From contig NZ_QUHV01000009.1 of the NCBI RefSeq assembly GCF_003479805.1, forward strand, positions 30,100 to 94,099: a stretch of 64,000 bases of DNA, written 5' to 3'. The translations under genes were made by a program, and so were the position numbers. Of the stretch, positions 32,531-41,827 are shown piece by piece (within the stretch, counting starts at the first letter, position 1; each line of letters starts with the position of its first letter). The notes below the pieces were generated by a model. That model saw nothing but the letters and a program-made list of their open reading frames with translations, was not told where the DNA came from and ran no database searches. This DNA comes from Collinsella sp. AF08-23. Its GTDB lineage: Bacteria; Actinomycetota; Coriobacteriia; Coriobacteriales; Coriobacteriaceae.

Positions 32531-32574
32531 TAAAAAGGGCGCGACCCCGGGCATACGCCATGAGGCCGCGCCCT
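32531..32574 (-). terminator. Terminator between gap and pgk
   Basis: On the minus strand AGGGCGCGGCC and GGTCGCGCCCT pair around a 22-nt loop, followed by TTTTTA. It lies 42 bp after the gap stop and would uncouple gap from pgk. Confidence 0.75.
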
Positions 32575-32615
32575 CCTATAGACGCTTGGTCTAGATGCGA
32601 GAGAAGCCGCTCAAC

Positions 32616-33641
32616 TTAGGCGACGAACTTCTCGAAGTACTTGATGGTGCGGACCATCTGGGAGGTGTAGGAGTTCTCGTTGTCGTACCAAGAGACGACC
32701 TGCACCAGGGTCTGGCCGTTGCCCAGCGGGTTGCACATGGTCTGGGTGGCGTCGAAGATGGAGCCGTGGGTCTCGCCGATGATGTCGGTGGAGACGATGT
32801 CGTCCTCGTTGTAGGCGAAGGTCTCGGAGATGGTCTCGGCGTAAGCCTTCATAGCGGCGTTGACCTCATCGACGGTGACCTCCTTGTCAACAACGGCGTA
32901 GAGGTTGGTGAGGGAGCCGGTCGGCGTAGGAACGCGCTGAGCGGCACCGATGAGCTTGCCGTTGAGCTCGGGGAGAACGAGGCCGATGGCCTTGGCGGCA
33001 CCGGTGCTGTTGGGGACGATGTTGACGGCGCAGGCGCGGCCACGACGCTTGTTGCCCTTGCGCTGCGGGCCGTCGAGCGGCATCTGGTCGCCGGTCCAGG
33101 CGTGAATGGTGGTCATGATGCCGGACACGATGGGAGCGAAGTCGTTCAGACCCTTGGCCATCGGGGCGAGGCAGTTGGTGGTGCAGGAAGCGGCGGAGAT
33201 GATGTTGTCCTCAGCCGTGAGATCCTCGTGGTTCACGTTGTAGACGATGGTCGGGAGGTCGTTGCCCGCAGGAGCGGAGATGACGACCTTCTTGGCGCCA
33301 GCGTTGATGTGAGCCTGGGCCTTGGCCTTGGAGGTGTAGAAACCGGTGCACTCGAGCACGACGTCGACGTCGAGGTCGCCCCAAGGCAGGTTGTTAGCGT
33401 CAGCCTCGGCGTAGATCTTGATCTCCTTGCCGTCGACGATGATGGAGTCCTCGGTGGCCTCAACCTTGTGATCGCGGGAGTAGTTGCCCTGCGTGGAGTC
33501 GTACTTCAGCAGGTACGCGAGCATGTCGGGAGAGGTGAGGTCGTTGATGGCGACGATCTCGGAGCCCTCGTGACCGAACATCTGACGGAAGGCCAGACGA
33601 CCGATACGACCGAAGCCGTTGATAGCAACCTTAACTGCCAT
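32616..33641 (-). CDS. gap: Glyceraldehyde-3-phosphate dehydrogenase
   Basis: A 341-residue NAD-dependent dehydrogenase. The Rossmann start is [14 protein letters not shown], the catalytic site is [12 protein letters not shown] (Cys), and [16 protein letters not shown] closes the protein. The start has AAAGGAGAC upstream. A terminator follows, so it may be expressed separately and more strongly than pgk-tpiA-gpmI. Confidence 0.97.
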   Translation of the reverse strand: MAVKVAINGFGRIGRLAFRQMFGHEGSEIVAINDLTSPDMLAYLLKYDSTQGNYSRDHKVEATEDSIIVDGKEIKIYAEADANNLPWGDLDVDVVLECTGFYTSKAKAQAHINAGAKKVVISAPAGNDLPTIVYNVNHEDLTAEDNIISAASCTTNCLAPMAKGLNDFAPIVSGIMTTIHAWTGDQMPLDGPQRKGNKRRGRACAVNIVPNSTGAAKAIGLVLPELNGKLIGAAQRVPTPTGSLTNLYAVVDKEVTVDEVNAAMKAYAETISETFAYNEDDIVSTDIIGETHGSIFDATQTMCNPLGNGQTLVQVVSWYDNENSYTSQMVRTIKYFEKFVA

Positions 33642-33839
33642 GTGTGTCTCCTTTCATTGGACCTCCCGCGGGCTCCCTGCCCGCCGTTGAAGTCCGAAAA
33701 CTAACCACTCACCAAATATAACCGTTTTCCGCTTGCTCATTCGCGGGATTGGGAACTTTCGGATAAATCTCGCCTGTTGAAACGCTTCATCATGTCTGAG
33801 CGTATCTTTCTCCCCCGCCATGAGCCTTCAAGCAGGGGG

Positions 33840-34787
33840 TCACGGTTCGGCGGTGCCCGTGTGCGCCTCCTCCACCATCTTCTCGAGGCGCAAGACGCGA
33901 TGGTACAAGGCCGATTTCGAAAGCGGCGGATCCGCAAGCTCCCCCAGATCTCTGAGAGACAAGTCTGGATGGGACTCGCGCAACGCGCAAAAGGTCTCGA
34001 GTCCCTCGGGCAAGCTGCGCCGCAAGCCCAGTTTCTCAAGAGCTTCAATGAGCTCGAGTTGCCGTTGCGCAGCGCCAGCCGACCGCGTCTGGTTTGCAAG
34101 CTCGGCATTGACCCGGCGATTCACCTCGTTCTTGACCGACTTGACCGCACGGGCGTCCTCGATCTCAGACACTGCGCGCTCGGCACCCAAGCGCGAGAGC
34201 AAGCGCTTAATGTCCTCCGCGCTCTTTATGTAGACCGCATACGCGCCGCGACGGGGGTTGACGCGCGCCTTCACGCCCATGCCCGCGATGAGGCTCGCAA
34301 GGTCGTGGGCAAACTGCTCCCCCTGCACAGCGATCTCCAAATGAAAGTCGCCCTTGGGATCGGCGACGAACCCGCCGGCGATGAGGCTCCCACGCACAAA
34401 GGCCCTTCGACAGCAGGCGCGGTTGGCGACATGTCGGGGCACCCCTTGGACCAGGCTCCCCGACCGATCGAGAATCCCCAGTAAAACGAGGGCCTTCTCA
34501 AGGTCGGGCTGGTCGGGCAGGACGATGAGGTAGTTACGGACTTTATGCAAAATCGATCGGCGGACCGTGAGATCGGTTTTGAGCTTGAGGATCTTGTGCG
34601 TGAGCTCGATCATCGTACGTGCCACGGCACCTGTCTCGGTGGCGACCTGCAGCTGATAGCCTCCCTTGCCCGTGATGGAAAGGGTGCCGCACACGCGCAC
34701 GAGCGCTGAGAGTGTGGAGACGTCGCAGTATGCGCACTCGGGCGCACAGCGCGCGAGCTCGTCGCGGACTTCGGCGGTAAACGACAC
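33840..34787 (-). CDS. whiA: WhiA family DNA-binding regulator
   Basis: A 315-residue WhiA protein: a LAGLIDADG-like N-terminal domain (with RGSLIAGGFVADPKGDFHLEI) and a C-terminal helix-turn-helix (SLRDLGELADPPLSKSALYHRVLRLEKM). In actinobacteria WhiA controls sporulation or division genes. The start is GTG with AGGGGG in front. It begins 3 bp after the rapZ stop. The usual yvcK gene between rapZ and whiA is missing here. Confidence 0.93.
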   Translation of the reverse strand: MSFTAEVRDELARCAPECAYCDVSTLSALVRVCGTLSITGKGGYQLQVATETGAVARTMIELTHKILKLKTDLTVRRSILHKVRNYLIVLPDQPDLEKALVLLGILDRSGSLVQGVPRHVANRACCRRAFVRGSLIAGGFVADPKGDFHLEIAVQGEQFAHDLASLIAGMGVKARVNPRRGAYAVYIKSAEDIKRLLSRLGAERAVSEIEDARAVKSVKNEVNRRVNAELANQTRSAGAAQRQLELIEALEKLGLRRSLPEGLETFCALRESHPDLSLRDLGELADPPLSKSALYHRVLRLEKMVEEAHTGTAEP

Positions 34788-34790
34788 GGA

Positions 34791-35711
34791 CTACCCCCTG
34801 AGGTTCGCCTTGGCAAGATCGCGATGCGAGATGCCCACGTGATAGTGCTGGCGCTCGAGATAGCGGCCGGTCGCCTCCGCAATGGCAACGCTACGATGCT
34901 GGCCGCCCGTACAGCCCACGGCAATGGAAAGTTGGGGCTTGCCCTCCGCGATGTAACCCGGCATCACGACGTCGAGAAGCTTGAACCACGCATCGAGGAA
35001 CTCCTTCGTCTTGGGATGCTCGATCACGAAGTCCGCCACCATTGCATCGAGGCCCGTGAGTGTCCGCATTTCGGGGTCGTAGAAGGGATTGGGCAGGAAG
35101 CGGACGTCAATCATGAGATCGGCCTCGACGGGCAAGCCGTGTTTGAAGCCGAACGAGAACACATGGACATCCATGAGCTGTTGGTCGGTCAGCTCGGAAA
35201 AAGCGGTCTGGAGACGCTTGCGCAGGGCGGACGTGCGCATGCGGCTCGTATCGATGACCATGTCGGCTCGTTCGCGGATGCTCGAAAGGGCGATGCGCTC
35301 ACGCTGGATGGCATCTGCCGTGGTATCGCCCTGCTTCGCGAGTGGATGGCGACGACGATTCTCACTGTACCGGCGGATGAGCACCTCATCGGAGGCCTCG
35401 AGGAACACGACCTTGCAGGTCATCTCATGAGCTCGCAGTGAGTCGATGGTATCGAGCAACTCGTCAAACAGGCCTTGGCTGCGCAGGTCGCTCGTCACAC
35501 ATAGGTGGCGCCCCACGCCGGAGTTGATGCCGATGATTTCAGCGAGTTGCAAGATGAGGCTCGGCGGCAGGTTATCGATGCAGTAGTAACCCATGTCTTC
35601 GAACACGTGCATCGCCTGCGTACGGCCCGAGCCCGACATGCCCGTGATGATGACGATGTCCGGTACGCGATCGGCAAGCTCAGCCGAGGTGATGCTGTTC
35701 GAATCTGACAT
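34791..35711 (-). CDS. rapZ: RapZ/YvcJ family nucleotide-binding protein
   Basis: A 306-residue protein. P-loop IITGMSGSGRTQAMHVFEDMGYYCIDNLPP and the C-terminal VAVGCTGGQHRSVAIAE block are the family signatures. In the P-loop the usual GKS/GRS lysine or arginine is retained as Arg. The role in Gram-positives is poorly defined (RNase adapter in enterobacteria). Start at 35711 with a GGAGGCACC site. It heads the rapZ-whiA pair; uvrC, its usual upstream neighbour, is 9 kb away beyond the sialic-acid island. Confidence 0.93.
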   Translation of the reverse strand: MSDSNSITSAELADRVPDIVIITGMSGSGRTQAMHVFEDMGYYCIDNLPPSLILQLAEIIGINSGVGRHLCVTSDLRSQGLFDELLDTIDSLRAHEMTCKVVFLEASDEVLIRRYSENRRRHPLAKQGDTTADAIQRERIALSSIRERADMVIDTSRMRTSALRKRLQTAFSELTDQQLMDVHVFSFGFKHGLPVEADLMIDVRFLPNPFYDPEMRTLTGLDAMVADFVIEHPKTKEFLDAWFKLLDVVMPGYIAEGKPQLSIAVGCTGGQHRSVAIAEATGRYLERQHYHVGISHRDLAKANLRG

Positions 35712-35768
35712 GGTGCCTCCTGTTCAACTGCCACCAGTATACCTACTTGGTCGACTGCTCGAGAGGGC

Positions 35769-35834
35769 GGGCATATCATCCCCGTGCTCAAACAGTCCCG
35801 GCTCGTGCGAAACTGTGTGCGGAATGATATGCCC
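35769..35834. repeat. Long inverted repeat upstream of rapZ
   Basis: Arms GGGCATATCATCCC (35769-35782) and GGAATGATATGCCC (35821-35834) match at 12-13 positions and enclose 38 bases with a short inner ACAGT/ACTGT pair. It lies between rapZ and the nan terminator. The form is like the repeat at 35928-36000. Confidence 0.5.
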
Positions 35835-35871
35835 CACTCTTTCGCGTTACGGCATCATGAGCCTTCTCAGT

Positions 35872-35900
35872 AAAAAGCCCCACCTCACATGAGGCGGGGC
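35872..35900 (-). terminator. Terminator of the sialic-acid operon
   Basis: On the minus strand GCCCCGCCTCATGTGAGGTGGGGC-type stem of 10 bp with a 4-nt loop, followed by TTTTTA. It lies 112 bp after the nanE stop. Confidence 0.85.
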
Positions 35901-35927
35901 ATTTTCGATCGTCAATATCGCCTTAAA

Positions 35928-36000
35928 GCCGGGGGTATATTCTTGGAGGGTGTTTTGTGGAGCGAAGCGGAACCGCGCCCGCAGAGAATATATCCCCGGC
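35928..36000. repeat. Long inverted repeat after nanE
   Basis: Arms GCCGGGGGTATATTCTT (35928-35944) and GAGAATATATCCCCGGC (35984-36000) pair over about 15 of 17 positions and enclose 39 bases. In RNA this would be a long stem just after the nanE stop and before the terminator. The function is unknown. Confidence 0.6.
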
Positions 36001-36012
36001 CGACAGGTGGGC

Positions 36013-36693
36013 CTACTCCTCAAGCGCGGCCTTGAACCAGCTGGTGAGGCTTGTGGGGTGCGTGATTGCAGTGCCCACCACCACGGCCCAGGCACCGGCG
36101 TCGATGGCGGCGCGGCCCTCGGCGGGGGTGTGGACATGACCCTCGCAAATGATGGGCAGGTTAGGGAACTCCGAGGTGGCTTGACGCAGCAGCGGTAGGT
36201 CCGGACCCTCGTCCAGCGTGGTTTCGATCGCCGGTTTGTTGTGCGACAACGTGGTCGACACGAGGTCGAATCCAAGCTCGACGGCACGGCGGATATCCTC
36301 GATGGTCATGCAGTCGGCCATGAGCAGGATGCCCTCCTCCTTGAGGGGGCGAACCGTGTCCTCAAGCGTTTTACCGTCGGGGCGCGGGCGGTCCGTGGCA
36401 TCAATGGCAACGATATCGGCACCGGCGGCGATGCACGCGCGGGCATGGCGCAGCGTCGGGGTGATATAGACGCCCTCGTGTCCGTCCTTCCACAGGCCGA
36501 TGACGGGAATCTCCACGCGGCCCTTGATGGCCGCGATGTCGGAAAGACCCTGACAGCGGATGGCGGCCGCCCCGCCGAGCTCGCAGGCGCGGCTCATGGC
36601 CGCCATGTGCTCGGGCGTACGCAGTGGTTCGCCGGGGTATGCCTGGACGCTCACAATGAGCCTGCCCTTAAGCGATTCAATAATGGGGTTCAT
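36013..36693 (-). CDS. nanE: N-acetylmannosamine-6-phosphate 2-epimerase
   Basis: A 226-residue TIM-barrel epimerase converting ManNAc-6-P to GlcNAc-6-P. It begins with LKGRLIVSVQAYPGEPL, has GAAAIRCQG, VIGLWKDG, IVAIDATDRPRPDG and a C-terminal CEGHVHTPAEG phosphate-binding part. It is the last gene of the nan cluster. Together with NanK and NanA it feeds sialic acid into amino-sugar metabolism; nagA/nagB are not in the window. Confidence 0.94.
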   Translation of the reverse strand: MNPIIESLKGRLIVSVQAYPGEPLRTPEHMAAMSRACELGGAAAIRCQGLSDIAAIKGRVEIPVIGLWKDGHEGVYITPTLRHARACIAAGADIVAIDATDRPRPDGKTLEDTVRPLKEEGILLMADCMTIEDIRRAVELGFDLVSTTLSHNKPAIETTLDEGPDLPLLRQATSEFPNLPIICEGHVHTPAEGRAAIDAGAWAVVVGTAITHPTSLTSWFKAALEE

Positions 36694-36848
36694 AGGATTA
36701 CTCCTTGCAGGTTAAATCTACCCGGATGTATGGGGTTTCCAAGGCCTTCCCAAGTGCTGCAGATCGCCTTGAATGAGGAGGGCGCACGCCCGGCGTGCGG
36801 CACCCGACGATTGAAGGGCGAGGTGGGGTGCAGTGGAAAGCCGCCCGA

Positions 36849-37817
36849 CTAAAGTGACGCTAAAAGGTTCTCGGCGGCGCCGATAAGAGGGGCCTCGCCC
36901 TCGAGGGTGCCGATGAGAATCGGCGTGTCGAGCAGTGGGTCGAGCGCTTGGCTGGCAAAGCCCTCACGGATGGAGTCGCGCCAAGTGACGCTTCTCCAAC
37001 CGTCCTTGCCATGGATGACGCCACCGGAAAGGACAATCACCTCGGGGTCGAGAATGTTGGCCAGGGAGCCCAGGCTCGCACCGAGCGAAAAGCCGGCATC
37101 GTGGATGACGTCGACGCCGCGCTCGTCAGCAGCACAACACAGATCGTTGACGTCGCGGCCCACTGAGGGACGGCTTCCATCCACTCGACCGTAGCGCTCA
37201 TCGAACATGCGCCCGATCGAAGTGCCTGAGGCCACGGACTCGAGATGGCCCGAACGCCCACAGGCGCAGTCGATGCCTGCCGCAGCCGTGCACTCGATGT
37301 GACCCATGTGGCCGGCGGCACCGTGGAAGCCGCGCATGGCGCGACCGTCCTCAACGTAGCCGCCGCCGATGCCCGTGCCGATACCCAAACACAACACGGA
37401 GTAATGGCCGCGGCCCGCGCCCCAATGGGCCTCGCCCAGCGCATGTGCCTGCACATCGCCTATGACCTCGACCGGCATATTCAGAGCCTCGCGCAAACGC
37501 GGCCCAAGCTCGATCCCACTCCAGCCGGGCATGATCGCGTTAGCATAGGCGATTGCCCCCGTCTTGGGATCGACCACGCCAGCCGAACCTAAGCCTACGC
37601 CGAGCACCCTGAGCTCAGGTTTTTCCTCGAGCGCCGCACGGATTGCGCCTTCGATGCGCGCGTACACGGCCTCGCCACCCTCTTGGGCGCACGTGGGCAC
37701 CTCGGCGCTATACACCACCTGGGGGCGGCCGCCCGAAGCGGGATACTCAAGGATGGCGCTGGCGATCTTGGTACCACCGATATCGACGGAACACACGTAG
37801 CGGGGTTCAAGAGACAT
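36849..37817 (-). CDS. nanK: ROK-family kinase, probable N-acetylmannosamine kinase
   Basis: A 322-residue ROK kinase. ATP-binding VCSVDIGGTKIASAIL at the start; the catalytic LGIGTGIGGG; and the zinc-binding GHMGHIECTAAAGIDCACGRSGHLE, with the CxCGxxGHxE motif of ROK sugar kinases. ManNAc as substrate is inferred from its place between nanE and nanA. Start at 37817 with GGGAGG. The ROK family also contains glucokinases, so specificity is not proven. Confidence 0.85.
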   Translation of the reverse strand: MSLEPRYVCSVDIGGTKIASAILEYPASGGRPQVVYSAEVPTCAQEGGEAVYARIEGAIRAALEEKPELRVLGVGLGSAGVVDPKTGAIAYANAIMPGWSGIELGPRLREALNMPVEVIGDVQAHALGEAHWGAGRGHYSVLCLGIGTGIGGGYVEDGRAMRGFHGAAGHMGHIECTAAAGIDCACGRSGHLESVASGTSIGRMFDERYGRVDGSRPSVGRDVNDLCCAADERGVDVIHDAGFSLGASLGSLANILDPEVIVLSGGVIHGKDGWRSVTWRDSIREGFASQALDPLLDTPILIGTLEGEAPLIGAAENLLASL

Positions 37818-37886
37818 GCTCAACCTCCCAATACACGTACCGACCGCGTGCCCTTCAACGTGCACGCGGTCGGACTTTGCCGAATC

Positions 37887-38807
37887 TTACAGCAGGCCGC
37901 TGGCAGCGAGGACCTCGCGGATCGCCTCAACGTTCTTGCCCTCGAGTGCCTTGACCGGGCGAAGCATCTGGTTGGACTCAAAGATACCCATGAGCATGAG
38001 GGCGGTCTTGAAAGCACCCACACCCGCGCCGTAACCCTGCACGCCATCGGTACAATCAAAGATATGGGAGAGCTCGTTGAGCTTATCCTGCTCGAGCTTG
38101 ACCGTCGCCCAGTCTCCCGCCTCGGCGGCCTTCCACATGCGCACGTAGCCATCGGGGTCAACGTTACCCAAACCGGGCACGGAACCATCGGCGCCGGAGA
38201 GATATGCGCCATCGACCACGATCTCGTGACCGGTGAGCAAGCTCAGCGGGTGGCCGAGCTTCTCGTTCTCCTGGCAGAGATAGCGGAAGGAAATGTCGTC
38301 GCCGGAGGAGTCTTTGACGCCGGCGAGAACGCCCTCGGCACCAAGCTTGGCAAGGAGCCTCCAAGGAAGCTTGGTGTGGACGCACACGGGGATGTCGTAG
38401 GCAAAGATGGGAAGATCGAGCTCCTCATGCAGGATGCGGAAGTGCTCCTCCACCTCGGCAAGGCCACCAAGGGCATAGAACGGGCAGGTTGCGACGAGGA
38501 CATCGGCACCAAGCTCCTGTGCGCGACGGCCGTGCTCGAGCACGCGCTCGGTCTCGGTATCGATAATGCCCACGAACACGGGAACACGATGGTCGACGAT
38601 GCGAACGGCCTCACGGATGATCTCGTCGCGACGCTCGTCGGTCGAAAATACGACCTCGCCCGAGGAGCCGAGGAAGAACAGGCCGTCGACACCCGCTTCG
38701 ATCATGCGGTTGATATTGCGCTCGAACGAGGCGACGTCGAGCTGACGGTCCTCGGTGTCGGGGACGACAACCGGCGGGATGACGCCACGATAAAGTTTGT
38801 TAGCCAT
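37887..38807 (-). CDS. nanA: N-acetylneuraminate lyase (DHDPS family)
   Basis: A 306-residue class I aldolase of the DapA/NanA family. It has the GSSGEVVF carboxylate-binding loop, the tyrosine in CPFYALGG and the Schiff-base Lys in LAGVKDSSGD. Cleavage of sialic acid to ManNAc and pyruvate is inferred from the nanK and nanE neighbours; the family alone could also be a dihydrodipicolinate synthase or another keto-acid aldolase. The start has GGAG upstream. A hairpin terminator lies between the ATPase gene and this one, which could tune the catabolic genes separately. Confidence 0.8.
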   Translation of the reverse strand: MANKLYRGVIPPVVVPDTEDRQLDVASFERNINRMIEAGVDGLFFLGSSGEVVFSTDERRDEIIREAVRIVDHRVPVFVGIIDTETERVLEHGRRAQELGADVLVATCPFYALGGLAEVEEHFRILHEELDLPIFAYDIPVCVHTKLPWRLLAKLGAEGVLAGVKDSSGDDISFRYLCQENEKLGHPLSLLTGHEIVVDGAYLSGADGSVPGLGNVDPDGYVRMWKAAEAGDWATVKLEQDKLNELSHIFDCTDGVQGYGAGVGAFKTALMLMGIFESNQMLRPVKALEGKNVEAIREVLAASGLL

Positions 38808-38895
38808 TGTTGTGTACTCCTTATCCGTATTCCCGGCACACGCCGGGCATCTATCATACCTGGCTCGCAAAAGGCATACTTCGCGCATGCCCGCG

Positions 38896-38931
38896 AAGAA
38901 AGGCGGCGCGCACGAGGCCCGTACGCGCCGC
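38896..38931 (-). terminator. Hairpin terminator between transporter ATPase and nanA
   Basis: On the minus strand GCGGCGCG and CGCGCCGC form an 8-bp stem with a 13-nt loop, followed by CTTTCTTC. It is probably leaky. Confidence 0.6.
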
Positions 38932-38944
38932 GACTGACAGCCGC

Positions 38945-39766
38945 TTATTTCCCGAGGTTCGGGTGAAGCAGCGAGGGCGCTGCACCGAGCAGCATCTTTG
39001 TGTAGGGGTCTTGCGGGTTCTCAAAGACCTGCTTTGCCGGCCCCTCCTCCATAATCTGGCCGTGATTCATGACGACGATCTTATCGGAGATATAGCGAAC
39101 CGTCTGAATATCATGCGAGATGAACATCATCGACAGGCCCAGGTCCTTCTTAAGATCGGTGAGCAGATTCAGAATCTGTGCGCGGACTGATACGTCGAGG
39201 GCGGATGTCGGCTCGTCTGCGATGATAGCGGACGGGTTGAGCGACATCGCACGGGCGATGGCGACGCGCTGGCGCTGACCGCCGGAAAGCTGGCCGGGCA
39301 TGGCACGAAGCGCGCTCTTGGGCAGGCCGACGAGCTCGACGAGCTCCTTGATGCGCTTCTCCTGCTCGGCGGTGCTGCCGACCTTATGGACGAGCAACGG
39401 GTCGAGTAGCTGGTCGTGAACGATCATGCGCGGGTTGAGCGCGGTGGCGGGGTCCTGGAAGACGACGGAGACCACGCGACCCATCTTGCGACGCAGGTCG
39501 GCAGTGCGCTTGGTCACGTCCTCGCCCTTGAAATAGACCTTGCCGGACGTCGGCGACTGCAGGCCGCACATGACGTTCGCGGTGGTGGACTTGCCACAAC
39601 CGGACTCGCCCACAATGCCGATCGTCTCGCCGGGCATGAGCTTGATGGTGACGTGATTGACGGCGTGCACCAGATTGGGATGCAAAAGCGAGCCGGTGCG
39701 CGTCTTGAACGTGACGGAGATGTCGTCGAGGAAGATGGTCGGCTCCTTCTCAGCGGCGGCGCTCAT
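38945..39766 (-). CDS. ABC transporter ATP-binding protein (DppF type) of the sialic-acid cluster
   Basis: A 273-residue ATPase with Walker [11 protein letters not shown], signature [15 protein letters not shown] and Walker B IIADEPTSALD. It lacks the long cysteine-containing C-terminal extension seen in the opp ATPases of this window, being 70 residues shorter. Abuts the fused permease-ATPase gene with no gap. It would be the second ATPase of the sialic-acid/oligopeptide-type importer. Confidence 0.88.
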   Translation of the reverse strand: MSAAAEKEPTIFLDDISVTFKTRTGSLLHPNLVHAVNHVTIKLMPGETIGIVGESGCGKSTTANVMCGLQSPTSGKVYFKGEDVTKRTADLRRKMGRVVSVVFQDPATALNPRMIVHDQLLDPLLVHKVGSTAEQEKRIKELVELVGLPKSALRAMPGQLSGGQRQRVAIARAMSLNPSAIIADEPTSALDVSVRAQILNLLTDLKKDLGLSMMFISHDIQTVRYISDKIVVMNHGQIMEEGPAKQVFENPQDPYTKMLLGAAPSLLHPNLGK

Positions 39767-41824
39767 CTACATCACCTCCTGTGCGGTCGTGGTGGCAATC
39801 TTCTCAAGATACGGCGTGAGGCCGTTCTCCTTGAGATACGCGTCAGGCAACTCGGAGAACACGTGGTTCTTGCCGGGCAGCTGCTTCATGACGGGATGGA
39901 CGTCTAGGCCGAGCGTCGGATGGCTCGAGCGCGGAGCGAAGCGATCGCCCTTGGGGAAGTCCTGTGGGGACGGGACCGAACCGGGAACCTGGTGCAGGCG
40001 CGTGCCGTCCTTAGCGCCCTCCTCGATGGAGAGCACTGAGCCGAGCAGGCCGCGCGTATACTCGTGGATCGGGTTGGTGAGGAGCTCCTTGGTAGGCGCC
40101 TGCTCGATGACCTGGCCGGCGTACATGACCGTGATCTCGCTTGCCACCTCGGCGACGAGCGCGAGGTCATGGGAGACGAAGATCATGGCGAAGCCGAGCT
40201 GGGACTGCAGGTCGTTCAAAAGCTTGATGACCTGCTTTTGGACGGTCACGTCCAAGGCGGTCGTGGGCTCGTCGCAGATGACGAGCTTGGGATCGCGGGT
40301 GAGGGCCATGGCGATGAGCACACGCTGGCGCTGGCCGCCAGAGAGCTCGTGGGGATAGCTCTCGAGCGTGCGTTTGGGATCGAGGCCGACGAGCTCGAGG
40401 AGCTCTTCGGCGGAACGGGTGCCGCCACGGCTCGTGAGCTGCTTCATCTGAGCCGAGATGAGCATGGAGGGATTGAGCGAGGACAAGGCGTCCTGATACA
40501 CCATGGCGATCTCGTGCCCGAGAAGTTGACGGTGCTCTTCTTTGGTCAGTTTGAGAAGATCCTGACCATCGAAGAGGACCTCGCCAGTCATATGCTCATC
40601 GGCATCGGTCAGGCTCATGATGACCTTGGTGGTGATGGACTTTCCGCATCCGGACTCACCCACCAAAGCCATGCACTGACCCGGTCGCACGTCAAAGGAC
40701 ACGCTGTCGACGACATTGACGTCGCCGTGGTGGTCGAAGTTGATCGAGAGGTTCTTGACCCGCAGCAGCGGCGGGACGCTCAAGTCGGGTACATGGCGAT
40801 CCGTGCGCTTGAGCTCCACGTCGCGCAGGGCAGCCAGGCGGCGATTGAGGCTCTCGGCCTGCTCGGCGTAAGCGCGAACCGGGTCGGAGGCGAGAATATC
40901 GTCGGCACGGCGGGACTCCGCGTCCTCGTCATCGGTGGCGACCATTGCGCCGGGCTTGGCTGCCATGGCGTCGGTGAGGCCCTCGGATAGGATGTTCAGA
41001 GCAAGGCAGGTGACCATGATGGCGATGCCCGGGAAGAGTGCCTGCCACCAACGACCGGCGAGAACGCCGCCGCGAGCATCTGCCAAGATGTTGCCCCACG
41101 TGGCCGTGGGCTCGGTGATGCCGGCCCCGATGAAGGTCAGGGAGGCCTCGAAGATGATGGCGTCTGCCACGAGGGTCACGGTGAAGACCATAATCGGGGC
41201 GATGCAGTTGCGCAGGACGTGCTTGATAAGGATCCACGGAGCCTGGGCACCGGAGACAATGACGGCGCGAACGTAGTCCTCACCGTACTCCGAAACGATG
41301 TTCGCACGCACGATGCGGGCGATTTGCGGCGTGTACATAAAACCGATGGAGAAGATGATCGCGGGAACGGAGTTGCCCAAGATCAACACGAGGACGGCGG
41401 CGAGGGCGATGCCGGGCACGGACATGATGATGTCCAGCAGGCGCATGATGACCTCGGAGATGCTCTTGCGGGCAACCGCGGCGATGGCTCCGATGATCGA
41501 GCCGAAGAACAACGCGAACAGGGTGGCGCCAAAGCCGATGACGAGCGAGTAGCGCCCGCCGTACAGCATGCGGGACAAGATGTCGCGGCCCTTGTCATCG
41601 GTGCCGAACAAGAAACCGTTGCCCGGAGCCTGACGCGCCGTAAAGATCTCGAGCGGGTCATGCGGAGCGATGATCGGAGCCAAGATGGCGGTGAGCGCCA
41701 CAAGAACGAGAAGGATGAGCGAAATCTTGCTACTCATCTTCATGTTCTTGAAGCCGCCGAACTTCATGCCCTTGGAAGCAGCCTCCTCGAGTTTGGAGGT
41801 CTGCTCTTCACGAATCTTAACCAT
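39767..41824 (-). CDS. Fused ABC permease and ATPase (DppC-DppD) of the sialic-acid cluster
   Basis: A 685-residue fusion. Residues 1-300 are a DppC-like permease: N-terminal tail, GTDDKGRDILSRMLYGGRYSL and an EAA-type loop DYVRAVIVSGAQAPWILIKHVLRN. Residues about 300-350 are a charged linker. Residues about 350-685 are a DppD-type ATPase: Walker [12 protein letters not shown], signature [15 protein letters not shown], Walker [13 protein letters not shown]. The frame is continuous, with no stop or frameshift at the join. The SatABCD/SiaEFGI sialic-acid importers of other bacteria are reported to have the same fused arrangement, supporting sialic acid as the substrate. The oligopeptide C-terminal Cys cluster is absent. 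Confidence 0.9.
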   Translation of the reverse strand: MVKIREEQTSKLEEAASKGMKFGGFKNMKMSSKISLILLVLVALTAILAPIIAPHDPLEIFTARQAPGNGFLFGTDDKGRDILSRMLYGGRYSLVIGFGATLFALFFGSIIGAIAAVARKSISEVIMRLLDIIMSVPGIALAAVLVLILGNSVPAIIFSIGFMYTPQIARIVRANIVSEYGEDYVRAVIVSGAQAPWILIKHVLRNCIAPIMVFTVTLVADAIIFEASLTFIGAGITEPTATWGNILADARGGVLAGRWWQALFPGIAIMVTCLALNILSEGLTDAMAAKPGAMVATDDEDAESRRADDILASDPVRAYAEQAESLNRRLAALRDVELKRTDRHVPDLSVPPLLRVKNLSINFDHHGDVNVVDSVSFDVRPGQCMALVGESGCGKSITTKVIMSLTDADEHMTGEVLFDGQDLLKLTKEEHRQLLGHEIAMVYQDALSSLNPSMLISAQMKQLTSRGGTRSAEELLELVGLDPKRTLESYPHELSGGQRQRVLIAMALTRDPKLVICDEPTTALDVTVQKQVIKLLNDLQSQLGFAMIFVSHDLALVAEVASEITVMYAGQVIEQAPTKELLTNPIHEYTRGLLGSVLSIEEGAKDGTRLHQVPGSVPSPQDFPKGDRFAPRSSHPTLGLDVHPVMKQLPGKNHVFSELPDAYLKENGLTPYLEKIATTTAQEVM

Positions 41825-41827
41825 GGC

